The translations under genes were made by a program, and so were the position numbers. A model generated the notes under the pieces. The model worked only from the letters and a program-made list of their open reading frames with translations. It made no database searches and was not told where the DNA came from. DNA of 64,000 nucleotides from Pyrenopolyporus hunteri (Eukaryota; Ascomycota; Sordariomycetes; Xylariales; Hypoxylaceae), in contig CADCXC010000004.1 in NCBI GenBank assembly GCA_902806595.1, forward strand, positions 62,001 through 126,000. Direction: 5' to 3'. Positions within the stretch are counted from its first letter, which is position 1; every line of letters starts with the position of its first letter. This document shows, piece after piece, positions 45,753 to 58,419 of this stretch.

Positions 45753-47673
45753 ATGGAGACCGAGGCCGCCACCGCTCGAAATCTAACTCCAACGTACTTA
45801 ATTTATCCTTTCGTTATTGTTGTAGGGAACCACCAAAATTATTCTGAGATTTAGGCGTTTATGCTAACCTATTTCGAAGGTCCTATTCGCATTGGGCTAC
45901 AAGCTTCTACTAGATCCGTTAAAGGATTACCCGGGCCCATTCATTGCGAGATTCACGAATGGCTACGGAGCTTTCTACGCTCTGAAGCGATCCCTTCATC
46001 TGGCCATATGGGAAGATCATTTAAGATATGGTAAGTACCTAGACAATCTGTTCTAGGGGGAGACTTCTTTGGCGACTAAGTCGTGTATCACCTAGGCCCG
46101 GTCGTACGGGAAGGCCCGAATAAACTCGTCTTCAACTCCGCCAAAGCTTTGAAGGGTAAGCTATAGGGATTACCTCTTGGTCATTTCGGCCCGCTAAGCA
46201 GTGAAGATATATATCAAAACCAAAGAGTCGCGAAGCCTGTGGTCTATCTATCGAACCAAGCAGCCCGGGGCGCTCGTAACGTCTGGAATATCCTGGATAG
46301 GGACATGCACCGCCAGAGACGTAGGCTAGTTGGGCCGGCCGTAAACGAACAATCCATGAGAATGTTCGAGCCTACGATGGCGGAGCAGGTTGATATATTC
46401 ATCAAACAGATTGCTCGTAGCCAGGGACAGCCTATAGATATGAGGAGCCGTTGCAACTATCTGGGTATGGACGTTATATGCCTCCTAGCTTTCGGGTTTC
46501 CTCTGCGCTCTCAGACGCACGAGAAAAACCGGTTTCTATCGGAGGATATTGCCGCAGCAAATCGCCGCTTGAACGCTTACATGCAGGTCCCGATGATCCC
46601 CAAAAACCGCCTCCAGATCGCCATCAATAAGATTTGGTACAAATCGATAGAGAGGATCCTTCGTCTGATAGAGACCATGATAAAGACCCGCATGACCGAG
46701 GCTCAGGATGCGAGACGCGATCTATACTCCTTTATCGCCAGTACTCTTAAGGCGGACGAGGCCAAAGGCCTAAGGCTCAATGACCTATGGATGGAAGCGA
46801 TATTCTTCACCGTGGCTGGTTCGTTATTTTCATGCCCCCTATTTCCCTCCCCTCTGTTCCTTTGGGTGCTAAGACGTCTTCATACGTAGGTGGTGACACG
46901 ACTGCCACCGCTATGGCCGCCACCCTGTTTTACCTATCACGCCACCGAGAATGCTACGAGAGGTTGGCGAACGAGATTCGATCTATGTTCGAGAGCGGAA
47001 AGGACATCTGCGGAGCCAAGCTTGCACGTTGTCAATATCTCAGAGCCTGCATTGATGAGGCTATGCGGATGTCACCGCCCGTACCAGGTGCCCTTTGGCG
47101 ACAGCTAGCCCCTGAAGAAGAGGGAGGACCCCCGTTGGTAGTTGACGGACACGTAATACCTAAGGGTACCTACGTAGGCGTGGGTATCTACGCGCTACAT
47201 CATAACGAGGTGAGCACGCCTTTACACGGATTCCTATTTAGATCCGGGTCGCGAGGCGTTCGGTCAGATGTTGAGAGGTGCGTACGTTCACGTCTTGCTA
47301 ACGGTCAAATGTGACGCAGGATTACTTTCCGGACCCTTTCAAATATAAACCAGCACGCTGGTTGGAGCCAGAGAGCCAGGAGGGTGCGCCTGGCTCGCGG
47401 AAGGCAATGCATGACGCCTTTACCCCTTTTTCGGTTGGATCTCGCGGGTGCGGGGGGAAGGCAATGGCTTACCTGGAGCTCAACCTCGCCATAGCGAAGG
47501 CCTTGTGGTACTTCGACTTCGAGCCTGCCCCCGGTAAGCTCGGCGATATTGGATTGAGCGACAAAGGCGAATTTCACCTTTACGATATTTTTGTCTCCAC
47601 TCATGATGGGCCTTGGCTTGTTTTCACACCTAGAAACACCCTCGTCGAGGACTTCCCCGAATTAAAAGACTGA
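45753..47673 (+). CDS. Cytochrome P450 monooxygenase
   Basis: Six exons: 45753-45821, 45880-46030, 46096-46155, 46207-46818, 46890-47209, 47320-47673; 521 residues. All introns are GT-AG and frames close on conserved P450 text (GPVVREGPNKLVFNSAKALK|DIYQNQRVAKP, FFTVAG|GDTTATA, YALHHNE|DYFPDPF). A short N-terminal hydrophobic stretch (TYLIYPFVIVVLFALGY) would anchor it in the ER. Catalytic landmarks: I-helix AGGDTTAT, ExxR in CIDEAMRMSPP, the PERF-like PARWLEPE, and the heme-binding loop FSVGSRGCGGK with its cysteine. The pattern belongs to the large class of fungal E-group P450s that oxidise small hydrophobic compounds; the substrate cannot be read from the sequence. No other secondary-metabolism core gene is in the window, so membership in a cluster is not supported. 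Confidence 0.9.
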
Positions 47674-48531
47674 AGAATCGGAGTGGTATAGGGTAGATAT
47701 AAGTCGCACGAGAGTGGTAAATACAAGAATAAGTAAGGCAACTAGGTATCTACCTACCTGAGGTGTCTAACATATATGGGCACGGGAGCCATGGTTGGCC
47801 CCATCATTGGCGAACCGTCGACCCTGAAGACTGCCTACTGCGATTTGTTTCGTTTTTCTTCTTTGGCCAAATACACTCTGATCCATTCGAAAAGCGCATC
47901 AAGCCGAAAGATGAAATTAACGATGGTCTACCCCTAAAAATTTGTACTTTATGAAAATGAAAGTAAAAAGCAATCACTTAGCAAGGTACGGGCTAATCAA
48001 CGTGCATTTAGCCACCGGCGAAAATTAGAGTAACAGGTAGTTTCGCTTCGATCTAAGTTAGGGGGTGAGTTCTCAAATCTGGACTTTTCCCGTGGACCCC
48101 CGAGGTTAGGTACCTATTCTCTGAGTCTTTCATAGCTAATCCATTTCTAGAATTAATATGATAGCTCGGGACTAGTAGAATGACTACGCTTGAAGCCTAC
48201 CTATAGAAAATAGAATGTCGGATACGCAGGGTGCCGTTGCAGTCAGTAGGCTTCTGGAAAAGGATAGTGTCTTAACGCGGCTTGCCGTTAACTAAGGCAC
48301 CTACCTAGGAGAGTCGTCCCAAGCCTACCATGGTCTTAGAGCAAACGGGATTATGAACACAGTTTTCCAAGACGGTTCAAGATTGCCTACCTCCTTACTT
48401 ACCTAGGTACCATGTATGCTGTAAGATAGGTCATTTCAGGAAGGTTCTGCTTCTAAGATGAATATGGTTACAAAACCCTATATTCATCCAGCCCTTCCTA
48501 CAGAGTTGCAAACAGGGCCACGTCGAACCAA
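47674..48531. other. Intergenic region, P450 to ankyrin-ClpB gene A
   Basis: No supported gene; one CTACCTACCT run at about 47750-47759 and a TACCTAGGTACC element at 48401-48412. Confidence 0.55.
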
Positions 48532-50319
48532 ATGTATCGGAATAGCGTAGCTACTAAGTCTGCTCCAGCAGAAGAGATGCTCCCTCTGCCGGAGTTGAAG
48601 TTTGGCCATCTAAACGACTCGCCAGATTTAGCCCTGTCTCGGGAGTATTATCAGTTTGACGCGGCAACACTAGCCACCGCACTGTCACGAAAATGTAACC
48701 AAAAAAGCATCAGAGATTATATCCAGCGGTTTGAGAGAGACACTGTTAGCAGGGCTTTAGACTATAGTGTCAAGGGTCATCGGGTGATGTTCTACGCAAT
48801 CGACGGCGGGGATATCGAAATTATTCAGTTGCTCCTCGAATATAATGCCAATGTCAATTCTAAAGACGTCACGGGAGTCCCTTTATTAGCGTTTGCCATT
48901 ATGCGCGCCGCGAGAGTCGGACGCACCGATCCCGAAGTTGTCGGGCTGCTGCTATCGTACGGAGCCAACCCTCTAACGATACCGAAATCGATGTGGCAGA
49001 ATTATACAAAAACGCCGACCGCTATGGTTGAATACGCCGGTGGAGCCGGTCAGGAACTGGAAAAGTGGTGCACCAACGAGTACAGATCAATCCTCGCGAA
49101 GTCGCTCGACCTGACAACCCGCTATTATCTCTGGCAGGCGAGCCGTGTTCGAAAATCTACGAAACGCATGCTGCAGATAGCGGGTGCGCATGAAATAACT
49201 GCGCTCTTGAGGTTGCCCTTTCAGATCATCGGTCAGGAGTCCACTGTGAGATTAGTAACGGAGACCATCTATGCTCACATAGCACAAGACGCCAGGAAGC
49301 CTCTTGTGATGGCTTTCGCAGGTTTGTCCGGTCATGGGAAGACCGAGCTCGCTAAGCAAATGGGTTCCTTGCTCTCGATTCCAATCGTAACTCTTGACTG
49401 CACCCATCTTAATTCGCAAATGGCACTCTTGGGAAGCACGTACGGATACGCGAATAACCCGGATGGTGCGCCTCTCAACAACTTCCTTGTTGATAACCAA
49501 GCGAAGAGATGCGTGGTCTTCCTAGATGAGTTCGAGAAGACCGAGCAAGGGGTGTGGAACGCGTTACTGAAAGTCATGGATGATGGTACGCCCTTGGACT
49601 TTCTGCCTGTCACTGGCATGAACATAACTTACGAGTCATCTAGGCAGTTACCGCGATCGTCGTGGTGGCCACGATAACTCAGAATTAGATTGCCGAGGAG
49701 TAATATGGATCCTAGCAACCAACCTCGGGGACAATACGATCACCAGGTTCTACGAACAACACGTCCCCAAGAACAAAGACGAGGACGTGAGTAAGGTACC
49801 AATCGAAATTCTTCAGGACGAGCTTGAGAGGGTATTCATGACCCGATTCTCGGTAAGTCTTCGGTTGCATTACGCCGGCGGACCCCCGTATTAACCACAT
49901 CGAAGGCTGCGGTCGCTGGTCGTATCGATGAGATTGTGCCGTTTTCCCCCTTTAACAAAGGCGAACAAGCCGTAGTCGCTCATAAGTTCCTGCTTCATAT
50001 GCAGGATGAGGTTCGACGTCCTATAAACGAGGAGGCTAAACAGCTGATTGGCCATGCAACCATCCGCGTAGTCGAGGATGGTAAAGTGTGCGAGGAGATT
50101 GCGAGGAAGTCATACAAGAAGGAACTCGGCGCTCGTTCAATCAATAAGGGTGTCCGTGGATTGCGACGTGAATTCGTCCTCAGGTATTCCGACACAGACA
50201 TCCGGGTGAATGATCGTATGAACCAAGGGGCCCACGAGCAATTCGTGGTCCAGCTCAACCCGGTGAAGGAGGGTCACGAAGAACTAACTGTTTTCCGCGA
50301 AGAGGCAGATAAGGTGTAG
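48532..50319 (+). CDS. Ankyrin-repeat ClpB-like AAA+ ATPase (copy A)
   Basis: Three exons, 48532-49585, 49644-49852 and 49906-50319, 558 residues; introns 58 and 53 bp (GTACGC, GTAAGT). Residues 82-150 hold ankyrin-type repeats (MFYAIDGGDIEIIQLLLEYNANVN, EVVGLLLSYGANPL). A second-ring HSP100/ClpB-type AAA+ module follows: Walker A GLSGHGKT (264-271), Walker B CVVFLDE (327-333), a pore-loop position with GSTYGYAN, sensor 1 WILATN, arginine-finger stretch AGRIDEIVPF, and sensor 2 KELGARS. All key ATPase residues are present. The ankyrin plus single ClpB-ring layout is that of animal mitochondrial CLPB/Skd3, a disaggregase, but I see no clear mitochondrial presequence. Role in protein remodelling is inferred. 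The stop lies only 44 bp from that of the convergent permease. Copy B lies at 59896-62574. Confidence 0.85.
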
Positions 50320-50363
50320 GTAGTTAGTTATTAATTTAATAGGACACGAAATTATCGTGGTGA

Positions 50364-52142
50364 TTATTCCCTCCGACCTGCTGCCACCCGTTTCCTTATC
50401 CAATAAAACCCAAGGCCGATTGTCCACACAACGACAACCACAAGAGCGAGCACCGGCGCAAAAAAGGCGCCCCGAATGACCACAAATCCGCTAACAACGG
50501 CGAAGACGGTTGGGACTATGATAAACGGCTTATACGGTCGTCGCAACTGAGGCTCGCGGAATCTAAGTACGATAGCGCCTAGAACGGTCAAGAAGAAGAA
50601 AGAATACTCTCCCAGTCCGTTGAAGGTGAGCAGAGCACGGAAGTTCCCAAGGAGGATGTAGAGCGCCGAGAGGATAGCCGAGAGGAAGATGGCATTGACA
50701 GGAGCATCCGAACCTGCTGTGCGGGAGGGACTACCCTCGTCACTGGAGGACGAGAGCTCATCATCCACGGCGGGCTTTAGTCCGATGTAACCAACAGAAG
50801 CAAAGATGCGAGGAAACCAATTCATATTCGCCGCCGCGACCGCCATGCGGCCGGCGACGAACGAGTTACCTAGCAGAGAGCCTGCGACAACGAGGCAAAT
50901 GAGAGCTGCAGCGACGATGCCAAATCCACGACCCAACAGGCGGGTTATCGCAGTCTATCCAAACGCATTAATAAGTTCCATATAATATGACGAATGGCAA
51001 GACTCACCACGGCGACGCTGTCCGTCGTCGAAACGATGTTCCATGGTAGCAGAACGTAGTAGGCTGCATTCGCGGTGATGAAGCAGAGAATAATCGTCGG
51101 GATGGCGCTGTTGATGGCGAGGGGTAGCTGGCGTGCCGGCGCTTGAAGCTCAGCGGAAATGTAGATTGCCTAGTAGTTGTATAAGCGACTCGTGCGCGAT
51201 AACCCAGAAGAGAGATTGGCCTCACTTTATCCCAACCCGAGTAAGCCCACAATGCTCCGTATAACGCCGCAGAGTAGTGCCCAAGGATTTCCCAATCGCC
51301 GAGGCGGTTCCAATCCGTCTTACTCCCATCAGGATTAATGACTTCCCGGCTACCGAACCAGGGCTTCTTGAACCAGTCCCTCCCCCCGATATCCCTTTCT
51401 GGGTCGGTAGCCTGGAGTATGGCGACCACTATTCCAGCTATCACGATTGCAGCGATGCTGACGAATTTGGTGACTACGAAGAAGTTGTTTAAGCGCGTGC
51501 TAGCTTTAGTACTGATGGAATTCGCGACGCTGATAACTACTAGAACGAGGATAGAGAACAGCTTATGTTCAACTCGCTCTGCCTGGTCGGTCACCCCCAT
51601 CGCAGAGTAAATGCTTTCGACGAACACAATGCTGAGAATGGCGAGGGTGGCTGGCATAACAGCCACAATCCACGTCCACGCGGCCAAGAAACCGAAGACG
51701 TCGCCGAATATGTACTGGAGGTACGGCTGCACTCCGCCTGCGACGCATTTAGCTTTTTGTTCTCTGTTCACATTGTGATTTGGCGGCTGATAGACGAGGT
51801 ACACCCACCCTCACCGGGGATCGCTGTTCCGAGCTCTGTCATGGTGGAAGCACCGGTCCACGCGAGCACGCCGCCGATTAACCAAACAACCAGGGCAGAT
51901 CCCGGAGATGGGACATTGGTGTCTATAGATCCGGGGGAGGTAAATATGCCGCTTCCGATGACGATGCTGATGACGATGGCGAAAGCCTCGAGAGCACCCA
52001 GGTTCTTGGTGAATGTGCCTCCGCTCTGAGTCGGAGCTGATGGCGGGGCATCACGATCTACTGAGCTGGGGTCATGCGAATCCCGTTGGCCAGCAAGAAG
52101 AGGCCGAGAAGCCTCATCTTCAGTTTCCAAAGGCGACGGCAT
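50364..52142 (-). CDS. Amino-acid permease, high-affinity methionine (MUP1)-like
   Basis: Four exons, 52142-51809, 51737-51226, 51169-51008 and 50954-50364, 532 residues. Intron 1 is best taken with donor GTGGGT, which yields AIPGE|GGVQPYLQYIFGD; a GTGAGG donor six bases upstream would drop two residues. The other joins are WDK|AIYISAEL and DSVAV|TAITRLLG. After an acidic cytosolic tail there are about 12 membrane segments, starting with LEAFAIVISIVIGSGIFTSPG, the substrate-binding helix-1 motif of APC-superfamily carriers (GSGIF). Later landmarks: WTWIVAVMPATLAI, LYGALWAYSGWDK, FVAGRMAVAAANMNWFPRIF. The pattern is that of fungal MUP1/MUP3 methionine or low-affinity amino-acid permeases at the plasma membrane. 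The exact substrate is an inference. Confidence 0.88.
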
Positions 52143-52717
52143 TTGGGGGATGGGGGAATAGATGGATTAGTTGATTCTCAAACTCGGGAAAAATTGTTGA
52201 TGAGGGAAAGTTGAAGCGGAGATAAATCAATCACGCAATACGCAATACGCAATTCCGTTCGCAAATGGGAGCGGGGCAATTTGTATGACCCCCTTTTCCC
52301 AACCATCTCCTACGTTTGCATTGTACAACACATGGCGACTCTCGCAAGCAGTTTAGGCTATAAAGGGGTAGGGGGCGACTGCTAAGGCATGCCCGCCATT
52401 AATATAGGTAGGTAATGGCACTCTAGAAATGTTCAAGAGTTAGAAGCCAATCCTAGAACTTATATGGTCCGGTGAGAGTATACGTGAATTAATTGATCTA
52501 TCCGACTTTCTAGTGAACTCCAACTCAGCAAAAACCAAAGGATAAAGTATAGCAATGCACGCGACACAAGCGTACGGACACAAGTCCCTAGCACCCACCG
52601 TAGACAGCCCAACATGCTGCTATTCAAGCAAGCTGTCGCTAATAAAAATTGGTCCAGGAAGGCCAAGCTAAAAAGGCGAGTCCGCGTCATCACGGCCGCT
52701 TTTCATAACTCAAAACT
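52143..52717. other. Intergenic region, permease upstream
   Basis: Permease promoter side and the 3' flank of the next gene; no gene supported. Confidence 0.55.
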
Positions 52718-53425
52718 CTACACGGGCACCAATTCTCTTCTATCATTCCACCGAAAGCCAGCGGGAGTTACCGGCTTAGGCTCGTATCCATCGGCTTGAA
52801 ATGAATATACGTCGTCCATGAGAGGGTGTGTTAGAACTTCATCGTCAGTTAGAGACTGCCTGTAGATATACTCATCCAAGAGGCAATACGACATCCACAA
52901 CTGATGAGGCACGTTTCGAGGCTTCTGTGTGGGACGGCTCCGATGCTCAATAGCAGGAATCCAGCGATCTCCTCTCCGAAGGCTGCCGCTGCCCCCCTTT
53001 TCCTGCTCGTCCGCACCGACATCGTCGGATAGGAGAATGTCATCCATGTACTTGTTATCCTCAGGGCTACCATTTATCTTTTTCTTGCGGCCCCGCTTGC
53101 CCTTGACCGGCGTTGGCGTCTCCGGGCTCGAAGTAGATGGGGAGGTAGGTTGTAATTTGCTGGTAGCACCAAGGAGTTCGCGTTGCTCTGACCACGCGAC
53201 CTCGGGGTCCATCTCCGATATCCTGTTTTCGAGAGCTCTGGTCACCCTTGCTTGCGCACCCCTGTGAAATTTCCCTCTCTTCCTCCTCGCCTCATGCGTA
53301 ATTATAATCGCTGAAGGTTCTGCTTTTGCGGAATGTCTTTGCTTGGAGCCGCTTAACGGTTGAGTGTTCTGCCGGTGCTTATCACGGACAGCACGCTTTG
53401 GCTGGTGGCGAGTTGGCGGCCCCAT
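52718..53425 (-). CDS. Uncharacterised basic, probably nuclear protein
   Basis: Single exon, 235 residues, not recognised. The first 65 residues are strongly basic (TRHQPKRAVRDKHRQ, HEARRKRGKFHRG) and a second basic block KGKRGRKKK lies near residue 112, both plausible nuclear localisation signals. The middle is Ser/Pro/Thr-rich (PTSPSTSSPETPTPVK). The C-terminal 70 residues look folded and conserved-like: VPHQLWMSYCLLDEYIYRQSLTDDEVL and FRWNDRRELVPV at the very end. No signal peptide or membrane segment is present. I would expect homologues in other ascomycetes but cannot name a family; function unknown. Confidence 0.65.
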   Translation of the reverse strand: MGPPTRHQPKRAVRDKHRQNTQPLSGSKQRHSAKAEPSAIIITHEARRKRGKFHRGAQARVTRALENRISEMDPEVAWSEQRELLGATSKLQPTSPSTSSPETPTPVKGKRGRKKKINGSPEDNKYMDDILLSDDVGADEQEKGGSGSLRRGDRWIPAIEHRSRPTQKPRNVPHQLWMSYCLLDEYIYRQSLTDDEVLTHPLMDDVYSFQADGYEPKPVTPAGFRWNDRRELVPV

Positions 53426-53961
53426 CTCTTTTCGTTTATTTTCCAGTATTCTTCACGAATCGTCTTACCACGTAGGTAACATCGATTTACGTCCCGCGCG
53501 GTATTACTTAAGTAGAAGTTTCAAGGGTGGGATTTGGTAATAAATTAAGCAAGAGTATGTAATCTTTTGTGGTATTTTTAGACCAAAGAAGCCCGTCGGC
53601 ACATAAAGTCGCGACAATCCAAAAGAAGCTAAGAAAAGAAATCTATGCCCTTCTCTCCTCGTCTTATCACAGACAATCAATCTGATTGTGTATTTGTCTT
53701 TGTTCTGGAACACAATAGAGGGAGGAACTTCTAGCCAAGACCGCGGCATCTACGTAGACGGATTTCGAGTCATAAAAATATCTAAGTGTTATGGAAAAAT
53801 AGCCGGTCTGGAAACCGGGCAAAAGAAGCTTATGGAAGTATATATACATTTCGTCTATTTTGACAAGTCCTCGGGGTATGTGTAGATATAGCCCCGTTGT
53901 ATAAGATCAAAGCAAGGTGAGAAAACAGCGACTACTTCTTCAAGCAGTTGTATTGAAGAAC
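53426..53961. other. Intergenic region
   Basis: No supported gene between the basic-protein gene start and the LPMO stop codon. Confidence 0.55.
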
Positions 53962-54883
53962 TCATGGTTTCAGGTCTCGTGGGTGACGCTTACGAATACC
54001 AGCTTTGGGGCTTTCGATGGCATCCCGTTTCCAGTTGAGGTTAGAGACCGGCGGCCCAGGAATTTGGTAGGACTCAAGATCCACCCAGATGTTAATGGCG
54101 ATCCCAGGGTCGCTACTGTGATACATCTCGGTGGCTGGGACACCGTCCGGCAGTTGGTCGCCCGAACCAGAAATTTCGAGATTGATGCACTAAGTACCCC
54201 AAATTAGTACCGGTCACTGAGAAATATAGGAGATATCTTTTCCATCTACTAACCTGAGGATAGAACTCGGCGTTGCCCTCGTGAGCCTTGTGTAGGCCAA
54301 GGATTTCATGGCGCAACACGTACGAACCAGGCCTGATATTCGCGGGTATAGTGACAGTATAAGTGTCGATAAAGCCTTCTCCTTCTGGTTGCACGCTTTT
54401 ATGGACCTCAGTTGTGGCCCATTTTTGAGTGTTCCATGCCGGACTATCCGCCATACCGCCTTGAATGAGACCACTCTCGTAGAACTTGAAGAAGCGAAGG
54501 CTGTTCTTATCGACGTTGGCGCAGCCGGCGTCGCCACACGGAGCTAGATAATGCATTTCGGGACCTGGGTGCTCGAAACCGCCTATGGTGTTGAAACGCA
54601 CAACTTGCAACTGGGAACCCGCAGTAACGGGGATCGAGCCTTGGGCATTCGTGGCTCCAAGGTGGCATATGATGTCGGGCCCGTTGATATTCGATACGGG
54701 GACCGGGCCTTCATCTTCTGTCGTGAAGTGCCACGTAGCTGTCTGGCTCTGGTCTTGGGTAGCCCAACGCTCATAGCCTTGATAAGTTACGCCATCGACG
54801 ATGACCCTTCGGACATGGCCATGGCCTAAAACCACCGGTGCCGAAGCGACTAGTGCCCAAAGAGCGGTATTTAAAGATGGCAT
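53962..54883 (-). CDS. AA9 lytic polysaccharide monooxygenase
   Basis: Two exons, 54883-54254 and 54189-53962, 285 residues; the 64-bp intron has a GTTAGT donor and TACTAAT branch and joins EFYPQ to CINLEISGSG, a hallmark of the family. Residues 1-20 are a signal peptide (MPSLNTALWALVASAPVVLG), so His21 becomes the N-terminal residue of the mature enzyme and, with His111 (PGPEMHYLAPCG), forms the copper histidine brace; Tyr208 (FYPQ) is the axial ligand. AA9 enzymes are secreted copper oxidases that cleave cellulose or related glucans. No cellulose-binding module is attached; the C-terminus ends in a basic tail (GIRKRHPRDLKP). Supports a plant-biomass or plant-associated lifestyle. Confidence 0.93.
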
Positions 54884-57811
54884 GGTGAGAAAGATCGGTC
54901 GGCTTCAAAAGAGTGACGATGTTGATATAATAAAGGAAAAGGGGCCGGCCCTAAAGTTACTACAGTTGCGAATTGGTGTCCACGGCTTATTGCTTCCCGT
55001 TGGGATAGATGGTGGACAACAGAAAGAGGGCTGCTGGTCCATTTTTAAATATGTGCCGACACTAGGTGACTATGACGGCGGTGCTGTTGTTGAGCTTCTA
55101 CGAAACATTGCCAAGTCCCCCATCTCTCAATCATGCTAAGATACTCCCCAAGGTATAGCATATACGATGGGGATATGATAGAAACTTGTTTCAAAGGTAA
55201 ACCGACTGTCCAAAATGGGCAGGTGTACGGAATACGTAGGGTAGCGTAAGGATTTAGAATTATTCTATTAATACTAGGGGCTAGGTACTCCACACTCCTC
55301 CCACCCTTACATGTGATACTCTCCTGGGTCTTTTGTCAGGTTTCTTCCTAGGGAGTATTTGTGTGATTGAACAATATATATATGATGATGGTGATAGACA
55401 CAGCCCCCGTTGACCTGATTGGGACAACATCGCCTTGGTTGTTTACATAGACCAATAACACAAGGGCATAGGTTAAAGTCAACCTGATCTAGATTATGGT
55501 AACTTATTACCGGGGCCTGATTGGCTAGACTTGCTTACTACGTACATGCCTCCATATATCTAGGTAACCATTGTTGAGTCCTAATTCGTTGATTTTCGTA
55601 GATAGGGTAGTGTACTAGGGCTTGTTTGCGGGGAGACGCCACACTGCGTACCTGATGCATTGCGTTCTGCACGTTGGCCAAGTATTAACTCGATCAAGAG
55701 CCTCAATATAAGTTCCGCAGCTCTGTTGAACTTCGTTCCAAGTTTCGATGTCTTCCGCCCCTGGTTATGTCCTGTACTACAGACGGGAGATTTGCCATTC
55801 AAGTAGGCGGACACGAAGACCCGATATTTGCATGGAGAGATAGGTATTCAGGGGTATCGCCCCGTATTCGATTATGGGGTTTATTTGTCTTTATCGCAGC
55901 CACTCGATTCCTGATCATCACCTACACGAACTCATAAACCCCAAGTCAAATTCTTACACCAGTTTAATGCTTATTCTTAGCAGCAACTACCTACATCCCT
56001 TTCATGTGAGCCAAATTACAGGGAATATATGACGGTAACCGTGAGGCACACACGACCGCCTAGAACTAGCTAGGGTTTACAAGATTTCACGTACTACGGT
56101 ACATACAAAGTAATAAACGAACTTGGCTTTCTCCGTATTACATCACCGCGCATTCTCCAGGATCATTGAAACTATCCTTCATCCGGCCCTGTTCCTAGGG
56201 AATGAGCTTATGTGCCATTTTATGCCTGCGACTCTGAGACGCCGTTCGATTCTCTCAAGTTGACCCATCACTAATGCCAAGCACTTGGTAAAAAAAGGGT
56301 ATTGATGACAGGAATAACTGTGTAGGTGGCGCTAGGCACTAATGACACCGATAATTTCCCCTAACAGAGCCCTGTCGGAGGTGCGCCGCAGAATAGCTAA
56401 GGGAGTCCAATTATAAGTCCAATTGCCCATCTCTTCATTTATTTGAAGAAGCCTCACAGAATGCCCGATACTCAAGATTAGTGTAGCGTGAGTTTGCAAT
56501 AGTGTAACCCTTGAACCTCAAAATAGTTCATATTGTGTACCTACATTAGTGTAAAGGAGCGCGAGACCAGGATGAGGACGGCGGGTACCACACCATTTCC
56601 AACGTAAGAAAGGGAATAGACGGGAGGTGTAAGTAACTAAGGGAGACGACCATGTAATTAAAATGTTGCCTGGGAAATTGTTTTTTACGACATCTTGGGC
56701 GTTGCGTTGAAAGTAGGGAAAATGAGCACTGCCTTTATTACAGTGGGCGCGCCGAGGCTATCAACCCCCATCATTCGGTTCGCATACACTTATCACAGTA
56801 CCTACCTAGGTAAATAGGTATTGAAGTTACTTGGATGAAACTAAATCTCATTTCTAATCTAATCCCTTATGAATGCCTATATTTCCATGTTACAATAAAT
56901 AGCTAAAGATACGTAAACGCAATTAGCGAAGAAAATTGCGCCACGAAAATCAGGTGAAATGATTACTTCTATATGTTCGTTAGGTTTAGAACTGCGACTC
57001 TGCGCCCGGAACCGAAACGCTTAAAGGAACGGAGACTCCTCATGCCCTTAAGCGTCCCGGCCCGTTTAGATTGGCAATTCGGGGTAAGCGGGGCGACAGA
57101 TCGGTCGATAACTTCCTAACGAAGTAAAAAGTTGTTAGCGGCTACCGATTCTGGAGCCGAACTTCCTAAAGGGAAAGAAAGGGGAAACCGAGGACGTCTA
57201 TACGTGTAGGTACCTCTTTAATTTGATGAGAAGACATATGCGAAAAGGATATCTCAAGGTTCGGGTAGTCTCATTACCTACTACCTACCTATGTTATACG
57301 GAAGCCGCTTAGGATGGGAATTGGTACAGATATCTCCGCAGGCCATTTCCCCATCTCTCTCCTTATTACTATAATAATTCCCAGAGCCTTAACTACGCAA
57401 GAGTATATACTACATTAGAGCAACCTCTTATTTCCCATTTCGTATGTCGAGAATAGAACATTGTTATCTCCAGAACTACTCCGCCGGGATTAAGAGGCCC
57501 CAAGAGCAGTTAAAGATTCGGGGTTCACTATGTCTAGGTTTGATAGGTATTACAGTTGCAATCCGGGCGGACTTTATCAAGCCAACCCCGCTAATCTCCG
57601 TCGAACGATGAGGTTATGCGCGAGTAAGATTCATTAGGGACAAGAAAGTGAGAAATAGAGTTTACGAGAAATAAATACCTAGTCGTCGCTGTTCTTATTT
57701 CTCTATGCTAGGCTTATCTCATCAGCCTCGAAGCTTCTTCTCCCTCATCCCATTACCTTTCCGAAAGGAAACCGAGCTCTCACCTCTCGTATAGTACTAA
57801 CAACATCCGGT
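54884..57811. other. Gene-free 2.9-kb stretch
   Basis: No supported gene. Upstream region of the LPMO gene on the left, PEBP promoter on the right. One TACCTACCTAGGTAAATAGGTA element at about 56800-56821. Between 55900 and 57700 I see only short, featureless ORFs. Confidence 0.5.
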
Positions 57812-58419
57812 ATGCCTGTCAACAACAGCATCAAGGCGGCTCTGTCGCTTATCGAGAATGACAAGTCCAAGATCCTGGGCCTGACGGTAGGCAAGCATAC
57901 TAATATCGAGCCCGGGACCTATATCCCGAGAGCCGGTAAGTCACCTTGCTCGTTTACCAAGCGGTCTAATTCATGAAATCGGTACCAACCACCTTCCTAG
58001 ACGCGCAATCCGAACCGCATCTAAGCTTCACATCTTTGTCACCTGAGAAAACGTATATGGTAGTGGGCCTCGACCTCGACGCGCCATTCCCGTCCTTCGG
58101 CGTGCTGGGTCCGATACTTCACTGGCTTCAGTCAGGCCTGCGAGCCACACCGACAGCTGACGGTGTGGGATTCACCCTCGAGTACAGCGCGCCTTTCGTG
58201 GCTAACTATATCGGGCCCGCACCACCTCCGGGCAGCTCACCGCATCGGTACACTTTCTTCCTATATGAGGAGCCCGAGGGCTTCGACCCCAAGAAGTATG
58301 CCCCGGCCAACGGCAAACCCTTCCCGACCTCGCGCCGCATACGCTATGACCTAGACGCGTGGGTGAAGGAGATCAAGCTTGGACCGGCGGTGGCAGTTAA
58401 TTACTTCAAGAGCAACTAG
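57812..58419 (+). CDS. PEBP-family protein (TFS1/carboxypeptidase Y inhibitor-like)
   Basis: Two exons, 57812-57935 and 58001-58419, 180 residues; the 65-bp intron starts GTAAGT and splits an Asp codon (IPRA|DAQSEPHLSF). The phosphatidylethanolamine-binding protein fold is recognised from the ligand-pocket motifs DLDAPFPSFGVLGPILHWL and GPAPPPGSSPHRYTFFLYEEP. Yeast TFS1 of this family inhibits carboxypeptidase Y and Ras-GAP; other fungal members are secreted or cytosolic with unknown ligands. The N-terminus (MPVNNSIKAALSLIENDKSK) is a helix typical of the TFS1 type and has no signal peptide, so a cytosolic or vacuolar protein is likely. A plain ORF reading begins inside the intron and lacks the first 41 residues. 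Confidence 0.9.

Noticed and set aside
45356..45847. 163-codon + strand ORF before the P450
   Set aside because: Its end runs through the P450 start exon and first donor in another frame, and it contains the (TA)n run as a Tyr/Ile repeat.
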